DNA of 21,346 nt from positions 1-21,346 of the forward strand of contig QXVZ01017588.1 of NCBI GenBank assembly GCA_008931825.1, given 5' to 3'. The notes below the pieces were generated by a model, which had not been told where the DNA came from, searched no databases, and was given only the letters and a program-made list of their open reading frames with translations. Positions 1 through 9,351 of this stretch are shown piece after piece. The position numbers and the translations under genes were made by a program. The first letter of the stretch is position 1; each line of letters begins with the position of its first letter. This stretch comes from Phallusia fumigata. Lineage: Eukaryota; Chordata; Ascidiacea; Phlebobranchia; Ascidiidae.

Positions 1-731
1 TGTTTGCTTTCTTTACCTTCGTTGTTTCGTAATTTCGATGTTTTCTTGGTTGATTGGCAAATGTGTTTGAAATGTAAGCACACATTTAGGAGGGAGAATG
101 TAACATCGTGAAATCACTCAACCGTGTTACTACGTCACATCGCTTGATGTAGGATTGCACCATAATGCCAGCTTACCTATGAAGTAACAATGCCATAGGT
201 TGTCTTTCTCTCGCCATGCTTTGGTAAATTTTGGTTTAAAGTTTTTGTGCCACGTGCAGTGTGCGTAAGGTTGTTGTTGAAGGTTATGTGACAGGATCAG
301 CAAAACCTAATTGATTTTGTACTTTACTAGATATTAAGGGTTAAAAGTGTCCCAAACTGATTATTACAAGTGAACTGTTGGTGATGCGAGGTAAGCCACG
401 CTTGAATAAAGTTTAAGTTGTAGGTTTTTATCGTGTGCTATGTTGTGTGTCTAGTATCCGTTTGCTGACGTTCTGCAGTATTTTAAAGACCGCCTTAATA
501 CCCTGGCCTAAAACTCTGGTAAGCGTTATTAATTACTTGCATGTGTCGGTCTTTTACGTGGCTTTACAGAAACCGTGAACGTGTCCGTAATCGTATACTG
601 CTCGTTGTGAGCATTTCGACTTTAAATACAAAGCGTTTCTGGTAGCAACACGCATTTTTGGAAATTGGAACCAAGTTTATCTAATGTGACGTCAGCGCGG
701 TGCCAGGCGCGCAAAAGTTTCTAACGTTACA
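1..731 (+). mobile_element. 3' end of an LTR retrotransposon: polypurine tract plus putative LTR
   Basis: An 11-nt pure purine run (AGGAGGGAGAA, 88-98) is followed directly by TGTAAC at 99. This is the classic polypurine-tract/3'-LTR junction of an LTR element read on the plus strand. A matching inverted end GTTACA lies at 726-731, so the proposed LTR is 99-731 (633 bp, TG...CA). A polyadenylation signal AATAAA sits at 405-410 inside it. Bases 1-87 would be the last internal sequence of the element; no open reading frame is recognisable there. The second LTR, which would prove the call, is outside the window, so the right boundary is an inference from the terminal inverted repeat. The family is not determined. 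Confidence 0.5.
687..694. promoter_or_regulatory. Perfect palindromic CRE (TGACGTCA)
   Basis: TGACGTCA is the full consensus binding site for CREB/ATF bZIP factors. It lies in a short CpG-containing stretch near the proposed right end of the LTR at 99-731. Whether it serves that LTR, a neighbouring gene or nothing cannot be told from sequence. Confidence 0.35.
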
Positions 732-1303
732 GGCAGCATTAAAAATAAAAATGAACAATTAAATTGCTATGCCGCGCTGTCCTCTACATCGCAAAATAAC
801 AAACGTATTGAGGTCATCATCGCCTAATTTTTATCAGCGCAACGCTTGCCTGGTCGCATCGAACAAAATCCATTTATGTGTGAAATGGCAGCATGTGACC
901 AACCGCTGAGCATTGCGCCGCTTGTTGTCCTGAACACGTCAAACACTTCCTCGCGTCAGGTCGTTTTGCATTTGGGGCTAAACAGTCGGTGTTTAACACA
1001 AATTTGAGGCTGCAAGAGTAAATACTTAATGGACCAGCCTGAAATTTAAAACAACCAATGAGAAGAACCCTGCATATCTACGTTTTAAATGTTGATACAG
1101 TTGGATTAGTATGTCTGGAGTAAAGGGCATGTAAACAAAAAACTGAATATTTGGTATTAAAAAAGTAAAATGTGGGTGAATCTAAATAAAGTCTCAAAAT
1201 GTTTTGAAAAACGAAACTACGGTGGAAGGGGACCCATAATTAGGGACTCAATGTAATATACATAGAAATATACATGTAGATATATATATCTGTGGGAATA
1301 GCA
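732..1303. other. Non-coding flank downstream of cyclin J
   Basis: No gene is recognised between the putative LTR and the 3' end of cyclin J. The left half is moderately CpG-containing and the right half is AT-rich. One of three possible last acceptors for cyclin J (AG at 1290-1291) would place a 23-codon terminal exon at about 1217-1289, but a minus-strand AATAAA lies just upstream of it, which argues against its use. Confidence 0.4.
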
Positions 1304-1309
1304 TTTATT
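1304..1309 (-). terminator. Candidate poly(A) signal of cyclin J
   Basis: Plus-strand TTTATT reads AATAAA on the minus strand, 125 bp downstream of the last confidently assigned cyclin J exon (1434-1593). It is the first canonical polyadenylation hexamer after that exon in the transcribed direction. Confidence 0.45.
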
Positions 1310-1433
1310 GGGTCATATCAAATATATCTGGAAAACCATTCTTCAAATCAAATAACTAGTACTACACTGTGGGTATTTTAAATGTATCATTTTTTAAACC
1401 ATATATCATCTGGTGTGATACTTCAACACTTAC

Positions 1434-1593
1434 CGAAGTAAAATTTCAATACATGGCACAAGATGGTGCCAAGCAAAATCAGATGTTCTATAAAGTTCAA
1501 CAGTCCATGTTGGCGCAATATGCAAGCAGATTCTTGCTGCAGCAATACATGATGCCATAATCAGTGACGGTTTGAAAATCAGAAATGACTGAT
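1434..1593 (-). CDS. CCNJ: Cyclin J coding exon 6 (C-terminal cyclin fold)
   Basis: The acceptor GCTTTCCAG ends at 1594. The exon encodes DQSFLIFKPSLIMASCIAAA and then the conserved APTW and CIEILL motifs of cyclin J. It ends at a consensus donor CG|GTAAGT (1433) in phase 2. Unspliced reading would stop immediately at the TAA in that donor. Three downstream acceptors (exon starts at 1366, 1327 and 1289) give tails of 5, 2 or about 23 residues; the first is the shortest intron compatible with the poly(A) signal at 1304-1309. Confidence 0.87.
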
Positions 1594-4500
1594 CTGGAAA
1601 GCAAATTTCAAACAAATTTCACATTTAGATTTGAAAGTGATTGCCATCTTTTTATGGTTTGCTTTGTCCCATCAAATACACATGTCTATTTTGATATTAC
1701 ATGCACGTGCCTTGCAAAGATACTTCCAAAAAGTAATTGACATTTTTTTCCAAATACACATGCGCTTGCTCCTGATTGACCACAGGCTGACCTGCATGCA
1801 AATCTCTGTCACCCAATGCAACCTAAAAGAAATTTAAAATAATTAAAAATTTATTAAGTGGTTTAATATGTAATTTAATATCACCCATGCAATTGCAGAT
1901 TTGGACAAAACCAGTGTTACAAGTTATAACCTGCATGTAATAGTCCTTGAAATGAGAAGCTGTTGGAAACCCAATTTCCCATTTGAATGATGACAGAAGC
2001 CGTATCTCCATTAGTAAATAGTCACATGGCTAAAACAAACATCATGACTCAATAATTTCAAATAAGATTATTTTGCTGGTAATTAATCCTGAGATTAATG
2101 TTTCACAAAAAAGACAAGCTGTACAGTCCATACCAAACCAACCAAAAACACAGCTTACTGCCAGCTTATATTCAACCATCACAAGATGGTTGATTTAATA
2201 ATATAGGCAAAATGAGTGTTTTTTTTAAATTGCCTTGGCTTAATTTCCTGCACTGAATTTAAAATATCCTTAACTCTTTCTACTCCGGACCATTTTTACA
2301 AAACTGGCTTCAGATCTTGTGTCTAGGTAAGTTTTAGCGGGCTTTAAGGGTGCTTCTTTGCCATGCACTAACACAGTGTTTCTCAAACTTTTTTAGCCCA
2401 AGGACAACTTTATCTTCGAATTTTTTTCTGAGGACCACCAAACAGAATTCCACTCTATCATATTCTCAAAACAGGCGATTTTATTAACCCGTGCATGGTT
2501 TAAGACAGTTTTTCGTGGACCACTATGAGGGGATGGTGGACCACACTTTGAGAATCACTGCACTAACAGGACCCTTTTTAACTTTATGCAAACTGTGGTA
2601 AATTACTTGTTTTGTGCTATGGTTGCAATTGAAATACTCATAGCCTGTAATGCCAACCTGATAAAAGACAGAGAAGGAAACACCCTAGTAGATGATTGTG
2701 ACATCAGAAGGAGGTGGAGAGAATATTTCAAGCAGCTGTTAAATGTCGAAAATGAGCGACTTCAGAGAAAAATAGAACCTATAGCAGATGCAGGCATGGA
2801 ACCAATCACCAGAGCGGAAGTAAGGCAAGCTTTGTGCAAAATGAAACAAGGAAAAGGTGTGGGCCCAGACGGTATACCAGCAGATGCGTGGAAATGCCTG
2901 GGTGAGACTGGTATAGATTTCCTTACAAAGCTGTTTAACGAAATTGTGAGCATGAATAGGATTCCAGGGGAGTGGAAATACAGCTATTTGATTCCAATCT
3001 ATAAGGGGAAAGGTGATGTCCAGGACTGTGCAAATTACAGAGGTATCAAGTTGACTTCACGCACACTAAAGATCTGGAAAAGGGTGGTGGAGAAGCGACT
3101 GAGAGAAATGGTCAACATCGGGGAGGGACAATATGGGTTTATGCCTGGTAAAAGTTCAATTGACGCCATATTTGCTGTAAGACAGCTGATGGAAAAGTAC
3201 TGGGAAGGACAAGTGCCCCTCCATTGCGTCTTCATCGACTTGGAAAAAGCATACAATCGAGTACCGAGAGAAGAGGTGTGGAACTGCCTGAGATTAAAGG
3301 GTGTGACCGAAAGCTATGTGCGAGTAATAAAAAACATGTACAAAGACAGCCAAACCCAGATTAAATGCGCAGATGGATTAAGTGAGCCGTTTTCTGTAAC
3401 CGTGGGTTTGCATCAGGGCTCGGCGCTAAGTGCCCTGTTGTTTATAGTCCTCGTGGACTGCCTAACGGAGCACATAAGAAGAGAAAGTCCCTGGGATATG
3501 ATGTTTGTGAATGATGTGGTGTTATGTGCGAACACAAGAGAGGAGGCAGAGAGGGCGTTAGAGAGATGGAGAGAGGCATTGGAAAAAAGATTAAAAATCA
3601 GTCGGAAAAAGACAGAATACTTGTGTACCAGTGGCGAAGCAGGGCCCGACACCATTACGATCCAAGAAGATAGTGTTTTGAGAGTGGCAGATTTCAAATA
3701 CCTTGGCTCGACGGTGCAGAAAGATGGAGAAAGTGAAAAGAACACCGAAAGGCAGATCCAAAGGGGCTGGCTCAGCTGGAGGAAGGTTACAGGGGTGCTT
3801 TGTGACAAAAGGGTACCACATAAGGTAAAAGGAAAGTTGCACAAGGTCCTAGTACGACCAGCACTGTTGTATGGCATGGAAACAGTCGCAATGACCAAGG
3901 CACAAGAAAGAAAAATGGAAGTAGAAGAAATGAAGATGCTACGGTTTTCTTTAAGAGTAACGAAAATAGATAGGCATACGAACAAAGAAATAAGAGGAAC
4001 GTTGGGAGTAGAAGAATTAACAAAGCCAAGGGAAGCTAGGTTACGATGGTTGGGCCATGTGTGCCGAAGGGACGAAAACTACGTTGGCAAAAAGGTGGAA
4101 AAATTTGTAATTGGAAAAAGAAAAAGGGGTAGACCCAAAAGAGGATGGCGTGACAACATCCGGGAAGATTTAAAAGTGATCGGGCACAAGAAAATGAAAT
4201 GAAACAATGGATAGAGCAAGTTGGAGACTGAAAATCCGCACCGGCGACCCCACATAGTGGGATTCAAGCCAGTGGAAGAAATGGTCAAATTTTTGATGTG
4301 CAAAACACCCATGTTATGTCAGGCTAGAGAAAAATTTAATTCTGTGTCTATGGACAGTCATTTTTTTGTAGCAATCTAACAAAATATTACTGTTTAATGA
4401 TTATGGGTGAAAATTAAATAAAATATTGTTGTAAATATTTTTCATAGCAAACTTACTTGCGACAACTTTCTCATACAGAAGCTGGTTTAGTCTTGCTGTA

Positions 4501-7500
4501 TTCATTATGCAAACATCTAATCACAACAATCAAAACCTGTTTTGTGCTCAAGTTGCGGTACTTTTTAACAAATGGAGTACTAGAAGAAGGAATATTTTAC
4601 AGTCTCTGAGTAATTCCAGAATAGTAAACATTTCTGAATTGCCCATCATTACATGCAGCTGAGCATTAGTCATAAAAAGGAAACAAACGGCGCTGTTGTG
4701 TCAATGAATGCCACCCGCATCATTACAATTACAAAATTAGAAAAGAGCATGAATATTTACATGCCATTTGGACAAAAGATATTGGTTTCAAATATTTAAT
4801 GTAAAAATTTTGGATTCCAACATCAGCAGATTTGAATCCGAGGATTTAAATTCTACTTTAGTGTCCCTCAAATCCCTCAACTACAGTAGTAGATATTTTA
4901 AGTAAATCTGTTTTTATGGTTTGAATGAATAAAGAATTTGTGATTATAACATTGGATAGTGGACAACACTAACAAAATATGATGTTTGTTTGTAATCTTC
5001 AACTGGCAGCTTTTGGGTAGTCATCAAAAGAGCATGAAGATATTTTAAACAAACATGCGAATATATTGCAACACTGTCACAAGAAGCAAAGTCATGTTAG
5101 TACTTCACTGCATGATGTCACATACCTGATAACAATTAACTGATGCAAGAGTTAAGGAGTGGCCTATGCAAAAGGATTACAAAGAAATGTTAGAAAAGGG
5201 GAATATTTGTAGGTTGGGGGAAACGTATGCTTTACCCATTGATCTTCAAATAGTCTGCATTAATCACCGGTGGTTTGGTAAGGTGACTATGTTGGATAAT
5301 GACCAACAGCCACTACAGGTACTGTGTTATTGACAAGCAGGTACTTTACAAAAGTAGAACTGACAAGGGAATACTGGCAAATACCTGCAAGACAGCATTC
5401 GTAATCCACTTTGTAATGTTACAAAATACATTCTAGAAATGCCATGCAAATGCACTTTAAGGAACTGGACACAAAAGGCAATGAAAAGCTCACTTGGTGG
5501 TGCTTGAAATACTGTTTTTTTGGAATTAGCAAACATTACAAACCTATAGGTAAAGCAAGAAAGTGTTACATAGGTGCAGTGGGTATCAACTTCCAATGGT
5601 CACTATGGGGTGGCTGCAAAATTAGAATGACCAAGAAACAAGTTCCTTCAATCTTGTGCTTGGCTGTAATTTACATGAGTTTTATTACAGGTTTTTAGGA
5701 AATAGCTGCACCTACCAGGAAAGGTCAGCCCAACAAAGTTGTAAAGTAGCGACAGGGAATAAAATATGAAAGCAATTAAAAGACAGGGTGGTTAGCAAGC
5801 ATTGGCAAATACGAAGACGATGTAAATCCTTTACACTGACACTTGAGATGTTTGGCTGGGTGGGGTTTAGTTGCAATGGCATGATGACAATGTTTCTAGT
5901 GTGCTATGCTAGTAGACAACTGACCAAAGCTGACAAACTATATACCATGATTGTAGGGAATAAAAAGGATGTCATAATGCTGGATTTGACTACGGAAGTA
6001 GCATTATGTTATTTATGTATGTGTGGTGCTTGTCAGCATAAAAAATGTTATACTCTGTTGGGACTACCAGTGATGTAAACGCAAATAAAACTTGTACCAT
6101 GCCACCGTGACTGTACTTACCAGCTGTGAAAGTTTCAATACATGAGACACCTCATGGCAAAGAGAAAAGCAAACAAACAGTGAAAGTATATGTATTCCCA
6201 TTCAACAAAAAATGTAATCTTGCTCTGTTCTTTTGCACAGTTAAAATTAATAGATTGTACACTGCACCAGAAATATGTACAGCTGACAATCCCTCTCTTG
6301 ATTAACCAGTATCAAAACTAAGCTCTTACTTTAAGATTCCATTGCAATTGTTCCACCAATACTTTAAACTTTGGTATTTTCTCTTCACGTTCTTCAAATT
6401 TACCTATAAATGTACATGAGTAAGTATACATTTTCTTAGGTTATGTCAAAATGCACCACTCCTTTTTTTTAAAAAGGGGGTTACAACTATATTTTTTATT
6501 AAACACCCAATTTACAGAGCAGATTTTTATAGTGTAGCTGCAGTCTGTTCAACCTTGATCTATTAATTGTGCCTTTAACCTTTTTGCGCCTCATAATGTT
6601 TCAATGTTGAGCAGCCATCTCTGGTCTAGTGATTGATTTAGTGCTAATGTGTCGTTTTCTTTCACCAAGCGAAATAAACTCAACTCAAGCTTAAAGTGCA
6701 ATCAGTTTAAGCAATTCATTAACACTGACTGCGAGTGAAAATTACTTTCAAAGCTTACTTGCTATTAAAAGACAGCATAAAACAAGCATTTGCAAATCTT
6801 CAACCACAACTTCAAATTTGTCAGTAAATCTGTCATACAGACAAACAGAGAGATGTTGAGCATTGCAATTAAGGCGATATTTTTGACATGTTAAAGCAAG
6901 CCAATCCACCAAATATCTTCTCCAATACATTAACTTTGAAGCCCCTTTTAGTCGACGAAGTTGATTTTCCTAAAAACAATACCAGTAACTAATTTACTTA
7001 AAGCATAAGTTTTCAACAGAAGTACTTGTTTACAAATAGTTGGGAGAAGTTATGTATATGTCTTTTCAATCTGCTTGATAACAAATGTTTAGGTAATGCG
7101 GAGGTGTGAAGTAAGCCTACAGGAAACAATTTATGGCTAAAAGCAAGTCCTATGACTAAGACAGATTACAGTAACATTTCTTAAATCCTGCCTTAAAGAA
7201 TAGACATAACTTCTTTTAATGGGTGATACCTGGATCTTTTAATTGCCTGTTGCCTCAGGTTTTGTCTTGTGCATGAAACATTTGCAGTTTTAATCTGCTG
7301 ACACATAGGTGAACATAAAGTAGGCTGTGCATGTAGCTGTGTATCTTGTTAATTTGACATTTGGTTAGGTAAGCATGATGGGAAACAGTGGGGAAATGGG
7401 GATTTTCCTTCCAGGAAATTGGTCCCACTTACGGGAAACTTTTTTTGCTGTTTATGTAACATCCATTAGTTTATTATTCCTGTTACAATGGGAACTTGGG

Positions 7501-8343
7501 GGATGGTCGAAAATTGGTGGGAAATTTTTGTTGGCTTCCCGGGAAATTTGCATTTTTTTAGCCCTGTAGGTAAGCTTGCTTTTTTTGTCACTTCACTACA
7601 GTTCCTAATTGGGAATTCCTCATAAAGAAATTCTCAAGAAAATAAACATATTTAAAAAAAAATGACGATTACAATTTGTTTTCTTTATATTTTTGCTGCT
7701 GAGCATTTATTGTTATGGGTAATACGGCATTCCTTGACTTAATTTCATCGCCCATTAAAATAATTAATGAATCAAAAGTGAGTTTCCTATGAGCAAAAAT
7801 TATTTGAGGTTTTTACAATGATAATTGATGGTCAGTGGCTAAAAACACATCAAAAATTGCTGGTTAAACACAAATTTCGAGATAATTTAATTTTAATTTC
7901 TAATTTTTTGAGAAAGAAAAAGGCAAGAAATCGCAAAACCCTATACTTCACAGTACATTTCTTTCACATAGGTAAACTTAAAACAACAGTCTGCGGTTGT
8001 AACAGAACCTTAGTATGAAGTAAGCACAATGGATATCATTATACACATAAGTGAGCATGCTGTTAATCATTACACACATTGTTCTGTAATAAACCTTAAA
8101 CAATAAAAGTAGCGGGCAACCTCTTTTTACTTCAAAATTAATACCTCGTAAACAAAAAATTCACTACACAACCAGATTTTTGTATAACTCTTGCACCCTA
8201 ACAACCAGATTTTTGTATAACTCTTGCACCCTAAGGTAGTGTAGTAATTTTTTACAATCAACAGTCAGAGTTACCCTGGTCTTTAGAGTGGTATGGATAT
8301 CTTTGGCTAAATCTCCATTCCATTCCCACCATTCACAATCCAT
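1434..8343 (-). CDS. CCNJ: Cyclin J (six coding exons joined; terminal exon uncertain)
   Basis: Cyclin J is an atypical nuclear cyclin family member, presumed CDK-binding and linked to early development in flies. The joined exons 8275-8343, 6759-6969, 6330-6403, 1931-2029, 1711-1822 and 1434-1593 give 725 nt, or 241 codons plus 2 nt, with phases that agree at every junction. The product starts MDCEWWEWNGDLAKDIH, the typical cyclin J N-terminus. The N-terminal cyclin box follows (RRYLVDWLAL, CLLIASKFEE), then the C-terminal fold (KWEIGFPTASHF, YFLEVSLQ, FKPSLIMASCIAAARI, APTW). Vertebrate cyclin J is roughly 370-380 residues, so a tail of about 120 residues is either absent or in an unseen exon. 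Introns 1, 2, 4 and the C-D intron have GT-AG ends; the last one appears to be GC-AG. The coding region shows no frameshift or internal stop, so the gene looks functional. Confidence 0.9.
1711..1822 (-). CDS. CCNJ: Cyclin J coding exon 5
   Basis: The acceptor TTTCTTTTAG ends at 1823. The exon is 112 nt, phase 0 in and phase 1 out, and encodes a variable loop followed by YLEKNVNYFLEVSLQ. The only junction that keeps the conserved frame into exon 6 is CAAG|GCACGT at 1711/1710, a GC-type donor. Confidence 0.82.
1931..2029 (-). CDS. CCNJ: Cyclin J coding exon 4
   Basis: The acceptor GTTTGTTTTAG ends at 2030 and the donor CAG|GTTATA begins at 1930. The exon is 99 nt (33 codons), phase 0 at both ends. 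It encodes LLMEIRLLSSFKWEIGFPTA and the start of the second cyclin fold. Helix 3 to helix 4 is a few residues shorter than in vertebrate cyclin J, so a very small extra exon in the 4.3-kb intron cannot be excluded, though none is needed for the frame. Confidence 0.88.
2366..2568. mobile_element. Non-autonomous hAT-type element (MITE) with 8-bp target duplication
   Basis: The element body is 2374-2560 (187 bp). Its ends are CAGTGTTTCTCAAAC and, inverted from the right, CAGTGATTCTCAAAG, matching at 13 of 15 positions. The 8-bp direct repeat CACTAACA flanks it exactly (2366-2373 and 2561-2568). Eight-bp duplications with CAGNG...CNCTG ends are diagnostic of hAT transposons. GGACCAC appears near both ends, extending the inverted-repeat character inward. 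It has no coding capacity, so it must have been moved by an autonomous hAT relative. The perfect duplication suggests a fairly recent or well-preserved insertion. Confidence 0.88.
2645..4260 (+). pseudogene. 5'-truncated LINE (RTE-like) reverse transcriptase, inactivated
   Basis: An uninterrupted frame runs from 2586 to 4202; similarity to non-LTR reverse transcriptases starts near 2645 (NANLIKDREGN). It carries the RT blocks (KGVGPDGIPADAWK, LIPIYKGKGD, YGFMPGKSSIDAIF, FIDLEKAY, VGLHQGSALS, FKYLGSTV) and the typical C-terminal tail with LRWLGHVCRRDE and KRKRGRPKRGW. The endonuclease domain is missing, as expected from 5' truncation. The active-site box reads FVND instead of [FY]xDD: the first catalytic Asp is Asn (AAT, 3510-3512). 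AYDR is AYNR at 3255-3257. A one-base shift near 4190-4198 moves the last conserved stretch (RASWRLKIRTGDPT) into the +1 frame ending at TAG 4255-4257. It lies antisense in a cyclin J intron. Clade assignment to RTE is from memory of the tail motif and is tentative. Confidence 0.85.
6330..6403 (-). CDS. CCNJ: Cyclin J coding exon 3
   Basis: The acceptor TTTATAG ends at 6404 and the donor AAA|GTAAGA begins at 6329. The 74-nt exon completes the serine codon split with exon 2 and encodes KFEEREEKIPKFKVLVEQL, matching the SKFEE...VPK segment of cyclin J. It ends in phase 0. Confidence 0.88.
6404..6758 (-). other. CCNJ: Cyclin J intron 2
   Basis: A 355-bp GT-AG intron (GTAAGC ... TTTATAG) between coding exons 2 and 3. 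It contains an 8-T / 5-A / 5-G homopolymer cluster near 6463-6480 and no other recognisable feature. Confidence 0.7.
6759..6969 (-). CDS. CCNJ: Cyclin J coding exon 2 (N-terminal cyclin box)
   Basis: The acceptor TTGTTTTTAG ends at 6970 and the donor A|GTAAGC begins at 6758. The exon is 211 nt, entering in phase 0 and leaving in phase 1. It encodes the MRAIL-like helix (YWRRYLVDWLAL), the segment with HLSVCLYDRF, and LVLCCLLIAS, which together form most of the N-terminal cyclin box. Confidence 0.9.
6970..8274 (-). other. CCNJ: Cyclin J intron 1
   Basis: A 1305-bp intron (GTAACT ... TTTTTAG) between coding exons 1 and 2. It is AT-rich. A region rich in GGGAAA words lies at 7375-7566, and a perfect 33-bp tandem duplication is described separately. 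Short open frames at 7375-7569 and 7818-8018 show no family similarity. Confidence 0.7.
8168..8233. repeat. Perfect 33-bp tandem duplication
   Basis: Bases 8168-8200 and 8201-8233 are identical, beginning ACAACCAGATT and ending TGCACCCTA. The duplication lies about 40 bp inside intron 1 of cyclin J, next to the exon 1 donor. Being 33 bp, it keeps a frame open on the minus strand, which makes the open frame covering exon 1 look longer than the real exon. Confidence 0.95.
8275..8343 (-). CDS. CCNJ: Cyclin J coding exon 1 (start codon at 8343)
   Basis: Twenty-three codons from the ATG at 8343 to the donor G|GTAACT (8274-8273), phase 0. The start was chosen because the first residues match the conserved cyclin J N-terminus (an aromatic WW followed by DLAKDIH). 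The frame stays open upstream to 8607, but that stretch has no cyclin similarity and is read as 5' leader. An acceptor-like TTTTTCCCAAAG lies just upstream, so a separate non-coding first exon is possible. Confidence 0.85.
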
Positions 8344-8609
8344 GAGGTGCTTTGGGAAAAATTCAGAAAAAATTAAGCAATGTTGCAAAATTGCAACTGT
8401 AAATACTTTTCCGTACTTGTAAATACTAAACAACTGAAATATAAAAAAAATATATCTAACACATATTTCCGAAAAATCTAACATATATTTTCGTGATGGC
8501 ACACACTTTGCCAGCACATTGAAACGCAGTTTGCTGTAAATGTTAATCTTGGTGTAGTGCACTTGCTTCGCGACAACCAAGGTACCAAAAAGGGTATGTC
8601 CCAACAACT

Positions 8610-8800
8610 ATTTAGCGGAAACGCCAGAAATGGGACGCTGCGAGGGCGGGTGAATGCGGCGCGAGTAAGGAAGAGGGGAAAATGAGAGAAGGGGCAAAAT
8701 TAGGAAGCGGGGGGGAAGGCGAGTAGCTTTAACGTCATCATCGCGAAGGAGGAGGAAAAAAAGGAACAAGGGGCGAGGCGCGCACATTTTAATGCAACAA
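8610..8800 (-). promoter_or_regulatory. CCNJ: CpG/G-rich block, probable cyclin J promoter or 5' leader
   Basis: This stretch is strikingly G- and CpG-rich compared with the AT-rich gene body. It includes a GGGCGGG Sp1-type box (8644-8650), several GCGCG words, and an ACGTCA half-CRE at 8732-8737. It lies 270-450 bp upstream of the cyclin J start codon on the transcribed strand, where a TATA-less promoter would be expected. No TATA box or initiator is evident, and the direction of activity is inferred only from the adjacent gene. Confidence 0.5.
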
Positions 8801-8998
8801 ATTAATACAATGCGACCCTAATAACTTTTTATAAGATGTCGTTTTACCTCGCGATTTTGCGTACAGACACCATCTCCGAAATACGAAATGTTTAGTCGAA
8901 TTTTTAAAGACTAAGCGATTCTGCTTGCACATTTTGAATGCAAAACTATCGAAATTCGCAGTTCGCAGCTCCAGTTCACGATGATGTAGTTATCAGTC

Positions 8999-9100
8999 CA
9001 GTGGTTTCCAACCAGGGAGTCGCGACCCCAAAAGGGGTCGCAGTAAGGTTTCCTGGGGGTCGCGACAGATATGAGACATTTTTACAAACACAGACAGATA
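8999..9100 (+). mobile_element. Left end of a second hAT-like element, fragment
   Basis: The sequence begins CAGTGGTTTCCAACC and runs into a G-rich block with GTCGCGACC words, a common layout for hAT-derived repeats. An 8-bp stem with a 4-nt loop (GCGACCCC / GGGGTCGC, 9022-9041) sits just inside. No matching right end or 8-bp target duplication is found before or after the adjoining minisatellite, so this is either a truncated copy or one disrupted by the array. Confidence 0.5.
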
Positions 9101-9351
9101 TGTGTTATTTTCTTTAAACTTTTTCTCACACGTAGGCTACAACTTTTTATCACACATAGGCTGCATAACCTGTCTTGTCAGGTACGACAAGCACTAAGCA
9201 GAAGGCTAAGTGCCCATAGCTAACTGCACAGTAATTATTGTCAACAACAATGAAATCATTAGGCTAAGGCCATGAAGTTGCAAATTCAGCCGTCTCATGG
9301 AGCAAAAGTGAAGGCAAATAGATGATATGCTGTAAAAAAAAGTATATCAGT

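Larger units (their letters stand above)
2030..6329 (-). other. CCNJ: Cyclin J intron 3 (4.3 kb) with nested mobile elements
   Basis: This is the largest intron of the gene, bounded by GTAAGA and TTTTAG. It holds the hAT-type MITE at 2374-2560 and the LINE remnant at about 2645-4260. The rest, 4260-6329, is AT-rich single-copy-looking sequence. Several short open frames there (for example 5444-5698 and 5788-6078) lack family similarity and are read as chance. Confidence 0.75.

Noticed and set aside
3413..3985. 190-codon antisense open frame within the LINE
   Set aside because: It is the shadow of the well-supported RT frame on the opposite strand and shows no family motif.
7366..7575. TAGGTAAGC repeated at 7366-7374 and 7567-7575 as a target duplication around a 192-bp insertion
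   Set aside because: The enclosed sequence has no terminal inverted repeats or tail, and 9-mers repeat by chance many times in a window of this size.
8164..8607. A 147-codon minus-strand frame as a complete gene
   Set aside because: Only the 23 codons from 8343 to 8275 match cyclin J. The upstream part lacks similarity, and the downstream part is intron open by chance, lengthened by the 33-bp tandem duplication.
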